Origin: Magicicada septendecula | Lineage: Eukaryota; Arthropoda; Insecta; Hemiptera; Cicadidae | Direction: 5' to 3' | Assembly (NCBI GenBank): GCA_034769895.1 | Contig: CM068372.1 | Coordinates: 233,882,843 to 233,946,842 of the forward strand | Length of the DNA: 64,000 nucleotides | In this document: piece after piece, positions 42,921 through 56,053 of the stretch | How positions within the stretch are numbered: the first letter of the stretch is position 1 | Layout: the number at the start of each line of letters is the position of its first letter | Notes under the pieces: model-generated | Seen by the model: the letters and a program-made list of their open reading frames with translations, nothing else | What the model was told of the DNA's origin: nothing | Databases searched by the model: none | Translations under genes and position numbers: made by a program

Positions 42921-45900
42921 ATATGCACTTTCAGTAAGAAACATGTTTTAAATAAAGTTTATACAGAATTATAGAAAACGTCTTAACAATTACGATAGTA
43001 ACGAATTATTATTATATTTCTGAGCTTCTGCAGCTGTTTGACGCAATTAAGATATTGAAACTTGACATTAGACAACTGTGTGACATGTTGTTTGTCCAAA
43101 TGGGATACCGCGTGTTTAGTCCTTCACGAGGATGATTTCTATGCATCTTGCATGAATGTGCTCACCATGTGCTCACCATGTGCTCACAGAGCCCTAGTGG
43201 GCACGTGGCCTCATCAGCTCCGTGATAACCTCCTTACTCTATTTCTGTATAGTAAGGCTAAAATAATGTATGGTCTGGCCTGTCGAATATATAAAACAGG
43301 TAACTTTAACTTAATGTATTGGAATAAAAAAAAAGAGATGATATTAATATATACAGTATTTAAAACAACAAGTATATCTAATATATTCTATATATGTTAA
43401 TTCTAATGGCTTATCCTGTATGTAAAATTAAAAAGAAATAAGTAAATTAATCCAATGAACTCAGAATTTCAGAGGGCTATTAGTAGAAAATATTGTTTTT
43501 TTTTATAAACTTATATTAAATATTGTTACTGGAATCACAGGATTGTGATCTTAAAATAGTCGGGTAAAGTCATCAATGAGTCCCAGAAGAAGTCGACACC
43601 AATCATAATATTTATATTTAATTTGCACAAAGAGGGATGGTTAGGATATTTATATAGACAACAGAGAAAAAGCTCTTGATGCTGTTAATATAGAGATATT
43701 TTTATATGTACCTACACGTTTAGCGTTACAGAAAGAAAAGAAAATAATTTATATCCAATTACATTGGATTAATTATATTAATAATTAATCACTGTTATAT
43801 TACATATTAACACAGGGAAACTGTGTCTTAAAGTCGTGATAATAAAGATTTTGTAACTTGTAACATTGAGGAAACTTAAGTACATATAAACAACATGCCA
43901 GAAGAAGATAATGTAAAAAAGTTCAATTTAATTGCCATAAATTATGGCGAAAGAAGTTAAACGGGAGAATATTCGAATAGGCCTACATGTTTTTGCTACA
44001 TGCTACCAGAATGTGGTATCCTTGCAAGAGGACTCTATATGGAAAGATGGTATTTAAAACCTGTACTTGTTTTTGATTGCCGACTAAGGAGTTGGTACAG
44101 ATGTCAAAAGGTATAGCACTAACAAAAGTACTCGTTATAGTAAGTCGTTGATTAAAACACCCAGGAGAAGGTTAGAAGAAATCATAGAAAACCACAAGTG
44201 TTTTTTAAACCTAACTAAAGAAGGAAGTATCCGAAACATTTTTTTTTGTACATGTATGCAAATTATTAGACTGAAATACAGAATTTAAATTTAGCCTATA
44301 TTCTTTCAGTGAAAGTATTTTACTGATGCAACGTTTACTAATATTTACTACGAGAACCTTTGTTCTTTACAATCAGTTTAATGTGGTTTATTATGTTTTT
44401 CATGTCATCTTTACAGTTCCCCTCGACGCTTTCATCCCTACTAAGGATCAAGACATCACGAGAAGCCAGCCGGACATATGATGAGGTCAGAAATAACATG
44501 GTGTGTGTGTGAGCGCTCCACCTGCATTCCGATGGAGACTATCATACATAACAAAACTTTGGAAACGTAAACATTACATAATGGAGATGATATACTTGCC
44601 GACCGGGAACAGTACATCTTCACGATTTAAATTAACTGAAACAATTTTTAATTTCTAATTTTATCGCTAGGTAACAGAAGTAGATGATTTTTAACAATTA
44701 TGAATGTTTGACGAAGACGACCTTAGATGTTTCCATACTGCCCGTGTGAGGCAGAATATAATACTACACACTATTTTGCATATCATACTATACACGAGTG
44801 TGTCCAGTTATTAACGTTAACTTATGTTCATTTGGTTTGATAAGTGATATTATTTTATTCTCTTCATTTGCCCACCTCGACTCGAGAAACACAATGTCTG
44901 CGTTATCCTATTTTATTGTTTCTGGACGATTTGTATTTATTGTACCACATAGAGACGTTAAAGGTTGATAAAGGAATTTATCTATTTATAAACTGTTAAT
45001 AAAAGCCTTCTAATTAATTTTAATGCCCTTTTTAGGAATGTGAAATGTACTAATCTGATGACGTAACACTACTATTAATTTTAATCTTCTTTGCCTTTTT
45101 AAATGAGATTAATCTTCTAATCTACTTTACTTAATAGTCACTTGACGATCGATTCAGTTTCAGCTTTGATTTTGCGTACAGGAGTGTGCGACTGTATTTA
45201 TTTTTTCGAGGAAATATTGTTATTATTATTATTACAATTATTACGAGGCTTTAAAAATCGATATAAGTACTACTTTTTCTTACCGACCATTTGCATTGTT
45301 ATAGACCTACACTGTTTTGTAAAAGCTTTCCTAACAGTTTCCCAAAATATGCTGCAGTACAGTGTAGAAATACGAGCATAACAAAACTATAACATACGAG
45401 CATAACAGTACTTGTATACGCATAACAAAACTATGTCGTTATTTATCTCTTTAAAAAAACTATAGTATCCAATAATTACTTAATATCTGTAACTTAATAT
45501 CACAACCACGTTTTAAGCCTATTTTATTGTTTAGAGTCCATTTTTTTCAGCAAAAGGATATTTATATGCTCAGAAGAGTCTTTAATATTTCTCCAGTTAA
45601 TTGCAGTACGTAACTCTATTCGATTACATTGCTAACACAGTAATTATTTTACTGTAACACGAATCGTTATTTTTACCTTATTTGTCTTATACAGTATAAA
45701 GAGATATTCAGCGATAGTTACTTCATTCACTGGTGAAGACGCCACTTTGACTTTACCTTTTGTGGTAAATTTAAAAAAAAGATAATGAACACTTTCACAG
45801 TAATTAATTTTATGGTGTTATTTCTGTTTGATGCACAAACAAGGTCAGTTTTTCTTATTATGATAAAATGGTTTACAATTCATTATGTTATGTATATTAT

Positions 45901-46675
45901 AATCGATATTGAAGTCGTAGAAAATGAATGAAAATAACAAAAAAGCGCCTGACTATAGAGCATGTGTTACGGCACTGTTTGTTGGGAGAAACTCCATATA
46001 TGTTTTTTACACGTTGCATTTATACCAAGATTTTATACAATTAACATGCATATGTAATTCTAGTTTCTCTAAATTACGCGTACAAATAGGCCTACACCGT
46101 AAATTAAATTAGTTTTGTTCCCGAAACTCAAAGTAGGTTACACGTTGTCAAAATAGGAAACAGGTAACTACAGACTGTTTTTCTTTTTTTTTTTTGTTGG
46201 GAGTTGAACACTAGCCAGATCTGATTTTATTCGAGTGTCCGAAATATCAGCTTTCGTAGAAAAAAGTGTGCTGTTATAATCAGCATCCCATGACGTTGAT
46301 TATAAACTGGTATTGGTACTACCCCGTAGATACGATGAACATTTTCTTATTTATACCATTCAACGAAACCTGTCATCCACAGAACAGAGAAGACTTTAAA
46401 AATCACCAAACCTTTAACAACTTAATCGTCTAGAAATACGAAAAAGAATTTTTCGATGACTATTTCTGCAAGTAACCCGTCACTTAAATTTTTAACTTAA
46501 ATTTCTCTAATTGACTACGTTGAAGCATTTAGAGCTATTAAGAATAAAAAACATTTCCGTAAATATTTATTTAATAACAACAATTTTATTAATGATGGTT
46601 TTAATAGTTACAAATATATGGATGAAGAATATGTAATGTAGGTTTAGTTAAGTTTTCTAACTATCAGTACAAACA
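42921..46675. other. 3.7 kb without recognised features
   Basis: AT-rich. Open frames at 43062-43400 and 45142-45381 have no motif. No repeat ends or RNA genes were recognised. It could be unique intergenic or intronic DNA. Confidence 0.4.
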
Positions 46676-46678
46676 TTA

Positions 46679-47279
46679 AGCGGCCTACACACGATAAGTT
46701 CGGTGAGTCACTTCAGTGTTTATTTTCATGTACTACGTCGGACTGAAGTGATGCGTTGTCGCATCGGTATGCCATCGGTCTACCGACGTCTTCTGTTGGA
46801 ATGCACTCGCCGTGATGTAGTCGCAGTTGCGTGTTGTGCCAAACGTTGGTTTTGATAGTTTATCATGTCAACGGAAGGGGAATTGCTACTGAGGGCTGCT
46901 GTAGCCTGTGCACTTGTAGAAACAAAGAAGAATAAACGAAAACTGTGGAATAAAGATTGGTTTTCAAAACGAGCAAAATATTCACACATAAATGTTTTGA
47001 CATAGCTGAAGCTGCATCCTAAAGGCAGGCACAATTATTTAAGGATGGACGAAGAAACTTATTTAAAACCGCTCTCACTTGTTTCCCAGTGTGAAGGATT
47101 GGATGTACTCAACTGAGCTGTCTCCTACACAAGCTCATTTCTACTTGATGTCATGTCGAAGCGACACACCGCATGATGCGATTTCATCATTGCGTCAGTT
47201 CACACTTTTGGTGTGAGCTCACATCATTTTGTCCCTACACATAGGTGTGACACACCGAAATGATCGTATGTAGCCCTCT
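46679..47279. mobile_element. PIF/Harbinger-type element with TTA TSD
   Basis: The ends AGCGGCCTACACACGAT and, reverse-complemented, AGAGGGCTACATACGAT match at 14 of 17 positions. TTA flanks both sides (46676-46678 and 47280-47282). 601 bp. Harbinger elements duplicate TWA trinucleotides. Only the first part of a transposase gene remains inside. Confidence 0.82.
46865..47116 (+). pseudogene. Harbinger transposase N-terminal fragment
   Basis: ATG at 46865: MSTEGELLLRAAVACALVET, then KRKLWNKDWFSKRAKYSH, a TAG at 47003-47005, and in the same frame NYLRMDEETYLKPLSLVSQC before the next stop. The W..DWF.KR and YLRMDEETY blocks open most PIF/Harbinger transposases. The catalytic DDE domain is entirely missing, so this is an internally deleted derivative. 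The start codon looks native. Confidence 0.75.
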
Positions 47280-47282
47280 TTA

Positions 47283-47530
47283 CAGCGACTCTAGATTATA
47301 GTCCTTATTGACGAGTGACGATGCCATCATTGAGAGAGCAATATTTATAGATAAATATATATATATTGAGGAATCAGATAAAAACGCTGCATCAGTGATT
47401 GGCCAAATCAGACCATCATGTAGATAGAGCGGTACTCAGAGGTAGCTGGTTCTCGTACGTAGCTGGCGCTGAGTGGGTTTTCTAACTTAAACAGTTTTAT
47501 TTGTTTTGTAGATAGCTACTCATTATATAT
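47283..47530. other. no recognisable feature
   Basis: Nothing supported except a short TA tract near 47358-47370. Confidence 0.35.
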
Positions 47531-47584
47531 ATATAATATTTAACGTATTTCTTCCGTCGTGTGACTTCTTGTTGTGTTCGATTG

Positions 47585-47625
47585 ATTTAAGCGTTTCGAA
47601 ACATATGTTTCGTCTTCAGAAATAA
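47585..47625 (-). ncRNA. hammerhead ribozyme-like motif
   Basis: Minus strand: CTGAAGA (47613-47619), stem II GAAAC/GTTTC with ATAT loop, GAAAC, then GCTTA. Stem III and the cleavage triplet deviate from the other copies, so it is probably inactive. Confidence 0.5.
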
Positions 47626-47748
47626 AAAAATCACTCAAAGTGAGGTCGTCAAATATTAAAATTGCAAATATTGAAAACAATTCCACACATATCCGCGTTA
47701 CATGAGCGCGCACTCGAGTGGGACCGATCGGATACTGTCTGTTAGTAG

Positions 47749-48390
47749 CTATTGTGTAAACAGGTTTATTGCAGTATCGTAAAGCGGGTTTGATTTGAAG
47801 TTTAAATGATCGTTTAGCACGAAGTCACTACTGTGTACATCATTGTACGCTCTATACATCTCGAATTCTTCCAAAGCCTTCATGTAAGCGCCTTTCTACA
47901 AACATATATGGGTTTCAAGTTGGAATTAAAGCTCGTATATTTATGATTTTCATTTATCAAGTGACGTGCGTAGTTGGATTCTATGTTGGATAGTGTTGTC
48001 TGACCCTTGAAATTGTGCTTTGGTGTGTGTTCAATAAAAAGATTTTTGGAAACTCCTTCCCGTTTGGCCGATATAAAAGCACTCACAACCGTGGTATGAT
48101 AATTTTATACACCCCCGTTTTCTTTCTAAAGGCACAGTTATTTTATTACGCAGTATGTTCATAAGATTATTGTTGGTTTTAAATATTACGGTTCTATTGT
48201 TATTATTTAATACACTAGTTATAATTTTTGGCAATATGTTGGTGTAGGTTTTTGAAATAAATGTGGGTTTGTGTCTTTTTTAGATCGAGTTTTAGTGGGT
48301 TTTTATACGAGGTTTAGATCGCTTGTACTTATGTTTTTGAGGAGGTTGTACTATTGTAGCCATTGGCTTGAGCTATGTATTTTATTGTGT
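47749..48390 (-). pseudogene. PLE GIY-YIG endonuclease part, frameshifted
   Basis: Left of the LTR the reverse strand reads NTIKYIAQANGY (at the breakpoint), later CIKLSYHGCECFYIGQTGRS, then in another frame IEHTPKHNFKGQ and NYARHLINENHKYTSF. In a third stretch it reads KALEEFEMYRAYNDVHSSDF and LLYDTAI-like LYDTAINLFTQ to a TAG at 47749. GIY is CIK here, and at least two frameshifts break the domain. The order and motifs match the PLE at 734-1600. Confidence 0.8.
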
Positions 48391-48394
48391 TTAG

Positions 48395-50676
48395 TATAGC
48401 GAGCGAAAAATTTGAAAATTTTTAATTTCCTTCTCGACCGATTTTGTTCACACGCAGTTGTGTCAAAGACTTCAAGTTAAAGCAATAAATAAGGCTTAAT
48501 GTGAAGATGTCAAACCAGCGTCGCTAGCAGACAATAGAAAGATGTTAGACTCCACGCAACAATAGATATGAAAGTTCAAGATGACAAGACAAGCTTGGCT
48601 AAAAATTATTACCCCACAACAAACTAAACAATGCCATGCTAGGGCACTCACACGTGTACGGATAACTAAGGCGAACGTCCGCTCGGGTTACGTCAGAATA
48701 CGATGGTACTGCAAAAACGACAGGATGTCACAAAAGAGTTGAGGGTGCTGCACTTTACAGAGACAATGAAAGAAATAACTAGTTGAAATGACTCGAGGGT
48801 GCTGCACAGCGGGAGGTCACGTTTACGTGACGGACACAATTTACGATTAGAAAGTCGGGTGGCTTCACCAGCCAACGAATGTCAGAAATTATTATTAACT
48901 ACAAAAAAGGGGTGTAAGATAGAACAATACCTCAAGATGACCAAGGAAACAGATGGGGAAAGTTAGAAAAACATTGCGTAAGTCCCAAACAAAAGGGTGA
49001 TTGACAGGCGCGCAACGACCAGAAATTATGCGAAAGAGATCAACGCCCGAACGAAGAAATCTGGGGGATGTCTAACAACCTATCAGGGTACAGCGTCTTG
49101 CGAAGACACCGGTGGAGAGGAGAGTTTCTATGGTAACCAGGAGTCAAAGCGAATCATTGAACAGAAACCAAAAAAAACCCTGAAGAAGTGGGATAAAATA
49201 TTCTAAGAAAATATCGAGCTGACCTATCGTAAGTAAGAAAAGGCGTGGACAGGGTCAAGACAAAATTTGGGTAGGGACGAGTTGATAAAAACTGACTGTT
49301 TAACACGGAGGAGTCTCAGTCATATTTTTTAATTCTCTCAGTCATATTTCTTAATTCTCTCAGTCGTATTTTAAGTTTGCTCAGTATTTTAAATTTTCTC
49401 AATTCTATGAAGGACTCTCAGTCTTATTACATTTTGTGAACATATATTTTGCTCAGTATTACTGCGCTCAGTCTTGTAAAAATTTATCAGTCTTAGTGAA
49501 AACTCAGTGTTATAATATTCGGACTTAGTAATTTCAAACTGTAAGATTCAAAGTGCAACCGGAAGTAATACTCGAACACAACAGTATAAAATGTACGAAT
49601 TAACGAACTTAGTTAAGCATTAACATTATTAGGAATTTCCGAGTGAACAGTTCGAGCGACTCAAGCGAACTATCATGTAATCTTGGCACGAAACATTATT
49701 AGTGTACTGTACAACTTAGAAAGAATTACATTTAGCCAGTGTTAATGAATTACATTAAATGTAACAGAACATTTAAATACTTGAACAAACTAATCAACCA
49801 AGTAGTAGAAACGCATAGACATCAACACAAAGTCAAGTAAATTTCTGTGATGAACGGACATCGACATTAACTTTGCGAGCGTGAACATACACCACTCATT
49901 TTAGAATGATCACACATTATAAAGCGAACTGATCTATACAATCTGACATTGAAAGCAACATCATATCCACACTACTCTATAAATGACGCTAGTTCACGTG
50001 GCAGTACGAGTGACAGTGAATTCAACTTTATTCAACAAAATGTGTTCTTCAGACTTTACCACAACAAGGAGGCCGATCACCGTTGGACCATGAGTGGATA
50101 TTCTTACCACAAGTAACAATTATTAGTCTATTAATTTAGTAACTACTACTGTCCTGACTCTTTCAAAGAATCCCCACCCTGGGAGTTTTAAATAAATTTG
50201 ATAAAAGAATAAATTTAAAGTTATAAATAATGAACAAGTAAGCGAAACTATCTGGAATTAATGAACGCATTAATTAATTATTATTTGGATTTATTGTATA
50301 TCATGATTTATGTATGTGTGTCCTTTTTAGCTATCATATAAACTAGAACTTGTTTAATGATATATGTGTTATTTGATGTATTTACAGGTACAGCAAAACT
50401 TTTTATGTGTTATGAATATAAATTGACTTCATGAATAATAAATTAATCATTTAAGTACAGTTAAACAAATGCGTTCATTATTACTAAAACCCGCATGTTA
50501 AAGTTTTACATAGAACACAATTACACGAATATTTATAATTGTACAATTTTCATGTGTAACAAAATAATATGATTAATTTACTAAAGAGTCTCTTGTCTAT
50601 TATGCTAATTAGTAATTAAAATTGATAATTGATCTAACTAATTAATTCACATCGTAATTAGCATAATAACACCGTA
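48395..50676 (+). mobile_element. solo LTR with TTAG TSD inside a PLE
   Basis: Starts TATAGCGAGCG and ends ACACCGTA. TTAG flanks it at 48391-48394 and 50677-50680. Removing LTR and one TTAG restores continuity of the PLE reading between DEL and NTIKYIA, which confirms the boundaries. 2282 bp, homologous over its length to the LTR at 53768-55921. It contains the promoter-like region at about 49283-49440. The ends are TA...TA rather than TG...CA. Confidence 0.88.
49283..49440 (+). promoter_or_regulatory. putative LTR promoter with repeated CTCAGT
   Basis: GATAAAAACTGA is followed by five or more CTCAGT/CTCAATT units, three in a tandem of about 22 bp (CTCAGTCATATTTT-type). TCAGT matches the arthropod initiator. 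Confidence 0.45.
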
Positions 50677-50680
50677 TTAG

Positions 50681-51400
50681 TTCGTCATTGAAATCCTCGT
50701 CCTCAAGAGGTACTGTTAAGAGTCTGTGTATAAAGAAATTAAAGGCTGCCATTTTTTGCGAAAAGGGTGATGTGAGTCGACAGGTATGGTTAAATCGGTG
50801 GTGGTTGGTTTTCTATAGATATTTAATTTAAGTTTATCAATGTGTTTAGTAACTGTTAAGTCAAAGAAGTTGAATTTATTATTTGTTTCAGTCTCAACAG
50901 TGAAGTGAATGTTTTTATTTATATTATTCATAAAGTTTTTAAAATTTTTAATTTGTCGCAAAGTACCTTTGTATATTACAAATGTGTCATCAACAAAACG
51001 TGCATAAAATATTTTTTTAAATGTTATTAGAAACATAAATGTTTCCATAGAATTTCTAATAAATGTCAGCTAGCAAACCTGACAGCGGCGAGCCCATTGC
51101 TAAACCGTCACCTTGACTGTACAATTGGTCATTGAAAGTAAAATAATTTTGTCCTAAAATGACTTCAAGTAGGCCCATTAGCTCTTCTGTCATTTGGGCG
51201 TTTAATTTGTTACTTTCAAACAAGTTATTCCTTAGAATCTGCAGTGTGTCCCTAACGGATATGTTAGTATACAAGTTGATAATGTCAAAGGAGGCCAATT
51301 TATAAAAATCGGTATGGAGAACCATACATGACTTCCATGCTTTCAGATTATATATAAAATCATTTGGTACTGCCTTTTACGCATACCCGCAGTTATTTCG
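50681..51400 (-). pseudogene. PLE reverse transcriptase part
   Basis: Reverse strand, two frames. 51056-51325 reads KLASFDIINLYTNISVRDTL (first catalytic aspartate) and GLAMGSPLSGLLADIY. 50716-51048 reads YARFVDDTFVIYKG (catalytic DD), NKFNFFDLTV and YRKPTTTDLTIPVDSHHPF. A frameshift lies near 51050, and another near the HPFRKKW/MAAFNFFIHRL transition (about 50755). The reading continues as LTVPLEDEDFNDEL to the LTR. The RT N-terminal segment before 51325 decays quickly. The protein is the same subfamily as the copy at 0.7-1.6 kb. Confidence 0.85.
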
Positions 51401-52701
51401 ATAATCGATTTTTGGACTTAGATATGCAGTGAATATCGCACATAATTTTATGTAGTGAAAGAATTATACAAATTTTAATTTTGTATGTTGCAAAATAGTT
51501 GGCTGGTGATTTAAATTGATTTCGTTTGTCATTTTTTAATGGTAAATGACTGTAGTAGTAATTTATCACCGGGTCGTGGCTGTGACACCAAAAATTGATT
51601 ATGTTAGGTTAACATGAAAACTGAAATTATACATGGAAAACAATACGTGTGTAATGTAAAACTATTTTTTGTCTAAAACCACGAAAAACCCAACTCGAAG
51701 TAAGACGGGAGTGGCCCTTGCCTATTATTGTAGGCCTACATGTCACTTTTTTGTGGCAGAACTCGTTTTTTTTGGTAAAATTCGTTTTCCGACAAGTACT
51801 CGTTTTGTGACTAACAAAAAACAAACATCCATTATGTATAATTTGTAGAGCATATGTTGTCATTCCTTAATACAGTGTTTTTTGTTTTTTCATTAACCAT
51901 AAATATTTGTATTTTTCATTTTGTATTTGCTGTTGTTTTTTCCAATTTGTAAACTTAAAAACGTTAGGTTGTTTATTTTAAGTGTTACACTGTTATAAGC
52001 ATTGTAGGCCTATTACACGTTTAATGTTATGTTTTCTCAACCACAGCTTTTATTTATTTTAGCAGTAAATTAAAAACCCAAAACCATTATTACCTAACTA
52101 CCAAATGAAAACAACACGTATTTTTGTTTTACATTAAGAAATAGGGCAATTTACAATTAGTACACTTCTTCTTTTCCACACCGTAATCGATACAATCGCA
52201 CATTAAAAACATCGAAATGTACTGCGGGTACTCATACAGTTCCAATCATTTACTTGAATTCGGTTCGATAATTCCTAAAAAAATATAGAATTTTGTCAAA
52301 ATGAAAAAAATGTTTCCATAGAAACTACTTCTTTGTTGTCAACAACGTAGTACACATATAAAACTTATAAAAATTATCTCCTCCCTCACCTACCATTTTA
52401 ATTTATAGAAAATTACCCCCTTCCCCTTCAACTACCCTTTTCATTTATAGATATTTCATCTACCTTTCTACAGTGGATAATTATGACCTTCTTTTAAGGA
52501 TACTTTATTTATCAAAACTAAGCACTTTACTCTTGTTAAAACGTAAAAGGTTAAAGGTAAACTACCCCTTCCCCTTAACAAACCGATCTTCACCAAAATC
52601 AATAGGCCTCGAGTCCTCTACAATTCAGAACTGTATGCACAAAATTATTTGATTCTGTTTGAATTTGCGGCAGTTATCGTTTACCATAGAAAGAATTCTA
52701 C

Positions 52702-52784
<83 letters not shown>

Positions 52785-53767
52785 TTCAAAAAATTACTTT
52801 TTTTCATGTTTTGAGGGTAGTACAATCAGAATCTGGCATTATCTCGAACACGATTTTTTTCGCCATGACCATACTTCCATTTCCTTATGGAACATGGAAG
52901 TAATTAGGGGGTAACTTCACATTCCCTACTTCTCATTAGTCGAATACACATACGACGGGGGGATATTAGTCTCGTTAGTTGTCATTAGTTTCTGTGAATT
53001 CGAAGACAGCAAGCTATCTCAGAATGCCTTATATCATTTTAACTAGGATAAATGTGTAAAAGAAGGTACGCATATGATGTAACTGTATTTGTAAGAAGGT
53101 AAAACTGTATTTTTGTATTTTTGGAAAGTGGTATTATCTGAAATTACAGGGCAGAGTCGGGCCTTATGGAAGGTAATGTCAAATTAATATTTAACGTGAG
53201 TCTGACATGGCACTAATTGAATAACTACCGGCTGGTAAGAATGTTTCAGTTAGGGTTTATAACCTTGTATAGTATAGCAAGATTAAGAAACGTTTATTGT
53301 GTAATGGATGTAACTGCTAACTCAAATATTTTATTTTCCCACTAGCTAGAACTAGGCTCTCCTACGTTTATCATTAGTCAAGAAGCAAGTAATAAAGCAC
53401 TTATAACTAATTTAGAAATTGTGAATATATTTCAAACGAAATTATTTATGTTGTTAGGAAAAAGATATTTCTTAAAACTTGAAACTGGGTCTGTAGTTTT
53501 AAAATTTTATTGAATGTGTATTCTGGTATTACTGAATTGAGTGCTTGATGACATGTTACTGAATGTGTTTTATATCGACAGCCTAAGTTAAAAAATGGTA
53601 TGTAGAAAAATTAAAAATTGTTCTAAATAAATAAGATGTGTTTTCCGTTTACTGTAATCTAAACATAAGTTTACTCTGAAATTTAAAATTTGAAGAACCG
53701 GATCACACTCAGTTACTTAAATTGTATTTGTTTTAACGTGCCTCAAGTAAAATTGAAGAGTACTGTT
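51401..53767. other. no recognised gene; one CA microsatellite
   Basis: AT-rich. Open frames at 51627-51863 and 53717-53923 have no motif. The CA tract at 52704-52783 is listed separately. Confidence 0.4.
52704..52783. repeat. CA microsatellite
   Basis: About 80 nt of CA repeats, not associated with a recognisable PLE. Confidence 0.95.
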
Positions 53768-55921
53768 TATAGCGATCGAAAAATTTAAAAATTTTAAATT
53801 TTCCTTCTCAACCAGTTTGTTCACACGCAGCTGTGTCAACGACTCCGAGTTAGGACAATAAATAAAGTTTAATTGGAAAGACGACAACCCAACGCCAATA
53901 TTAGACAATAGAGATATGTTCAACTCGACGCAACAAAAGGGACGACGGTTTGAGTTGGCAGGAGAAACTCGACTGAAAATTATGACACCACAATGTACGA
54001 GAGTTCACTCACACGATTACGTAGAACTGAAGCGAGCATCCGCTTGGGGTCAGCCAGGATGCGAGAGTACGGAAAAACGAGAAGAAGTCACAAAAGAGTT
54101 GAGAGTGATGCACTCTACAGAAACAATATGAGAAATAACCAGTGCATAGTATCGACGATGTTACACAGCAGGAAGTAACGTTTACGTGACGTGCTGAAAT
54201 TTACGACGAGAAAGCGAGGTGGCGGCACCAACTGACACTTGACAGAAAATTATTAATACCCAGAAAAAGGGGTTGCAAGTAAGAACAATACTCCAAAATG
54301 TACGAGGCGACAGATGAGGGTGTTAGGACAGCCTTGCGTAAAGTTAAAGACAATACATTGATTGACAGGCACTTTACGACCTCCATTTCTTCGAACGAAA
54401 TCAACGTCCGGACAGAAGATTCTGGGGTATGTCCAACCACCTATCAGAGTAAAGCATCTTACGGAGAGACCGATGGAGAGGCAAGTTTCCATGGTAACCA
54501 GACGAAGAGCAAATCAGCGGGTAGAAACCAGAGGACCTCGAAGTAGTGGGACAAGATTTTCGAGAGAGGGTAGTTGTTTGGCCTATCATGTGTAACCAAA
54601 GGTGTGGACAGGCTTTAGACCAAATTTTAGTTGGGAGAAGTTAATAAAAACTGATTGTCCACCACGGGACGCTCTCAGTCTCATAAATTTTGTGCTCAGT
54701 CTTATAGTTTTTCGAACGTATATTTTGCTTAGTGCGGACTCAGTCTTATTATAAATTTTGAACTTCTAGTTTAACAATATTACAGTGCGCGGTATGGAGA
54801 ACTTTATCGGACTTAGTAAATTTGTCGATTGAACTTTATCGAAATAGTAAAATACAAACTGTCTCGAGTCATAGTGAAAACGATATAAACGAACACCACT
54901 ATACGATATGCGTGAATAACAGACTTAATAATGTGTTAACAATATTCAATAATCTTGAATGAATTATAACAACAATTTAAAAGAACTATTATGCAATCGT
55001 ACACTATTACATAGTATTGCACACATAAAAGAATCACGTTAAATGGATCTGAACATTTGATATGATATAACAAAACAAACATTATTACGAATAAACATTA
55101 TATTTTACGATCACAAAGAACACACAACTAACTAATAATGGTTGTATTCGAGAATGAACTGAACTGTACAAATTGTCTTTAATAACCACATCACACCCAC
55201 ACTACTCTGTAGACAACGCGAGTGCACAAGTGTACTGACCAGTGAAAGTGATTTCAACATTATTCAACGGAATGCCTTCATCAGAACTCACCACCACAAG
55301 AGACTTAGCACCGCTGGATCATAATGGATAATCAAACTCCAAGTAAAACTTTATGATTCTATTAGTATAATTATAACTACTGACCTGACTCTTTCAAAGG
55401 ATCTATACCCTGGGAAATTGTAGTAAATTTTGTTAAAAATATTAAATTCAAAGTATTATAATGATTAAATAATGCTAAACCATCTGGAGTGTAGTGAACG
55501 CATTAAATAAATTAATTATTATTTGATTTTGTTGTATGTGACATTTTATGTATGTTTTTTCAGCTATTGAATAAGATGGAACTCATTTTATGATATGTAT
55601 ATGTTTTTATGTTTTTTGGATGTATTTTACAGGTGCTATGAATTTTTATATGTTATGAATACAATTTATCTATATGCATAATAAATTAGCATTTAAGCAC
55701 ATTCAATAATGCGTTCATTATTACTGAAAACCCTAATGTTAGAGTGTAACGTAATATGCAAATTAATTAAACTATTCTAATTGAATAAATTTTATATGAA
55801 TTGATTGAATACACTTAAGTATCAGTGAGTCTCATGTCAATTATGCTAATGAGTATTTAAAAATTTGATAACTAATTTAATTAATTAATCCAACCCATTA
55901 TTTAGCACAATTATCACTATA
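53768..55921 (+). repeat. 5' LTR, 2154 bp, TATAG...CTATA ends
   Basis: Begins TATAGCGATCG and ends TCACTATA. The terminal pentamers are inverted (TATAG/CTATA). It aligns throughout with the solo LTR at 48395-50676. Its end is five bases before the PBS. Confidence 0.85.
54640..54735 (+). promoter_or_regulatory. putative LTR promoter
   Basis: TTAATAAAAACTGA is followed by GGGACGCTCTCAGTCTC and a second GCTCAGTC. It has the same layout as at 4.08 and 49.28 kb. Confidence 0.45.
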
Positions 55922-55926
55922 CTAAA

Positions 55927-55944
55927 TGGCGCCCCACCGCACGG
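55927..55944 (+). promoter_or_regulatory. primer-binding site, tRNA-Lys-like
   Basis: TGGCGCCCCACCGCACGG. The first eight bases match the complement of tRNA-Lys 3' ends (TGGCGCCC) and the match then weakens. Confidence 0.6.
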
Positions 55945-56053
55945 CCTGATACGCAATAGAGGTATTACGTACAAGTTTGGGTAAAGAGCAGGCAGTAGAA
56001 TAAATTAGCTTAAAGTAAAAATAGAAATAATTAGTAGTGTAAGACTAGCTTGA

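Larger units (their letters stand above)
47531..51400 (-). mobile_element. PLE copy interrupted by a solo LTR
   Basis: Minus-strand PLE of the 0.5-2.5 kb type. Its 3' part is at 47531-48390 and its RT part at 50681 to about 51400, with the LTR 48395-50676 between. The outer limits are approximate and no PLE TSD was found. Confidence 0.78.
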
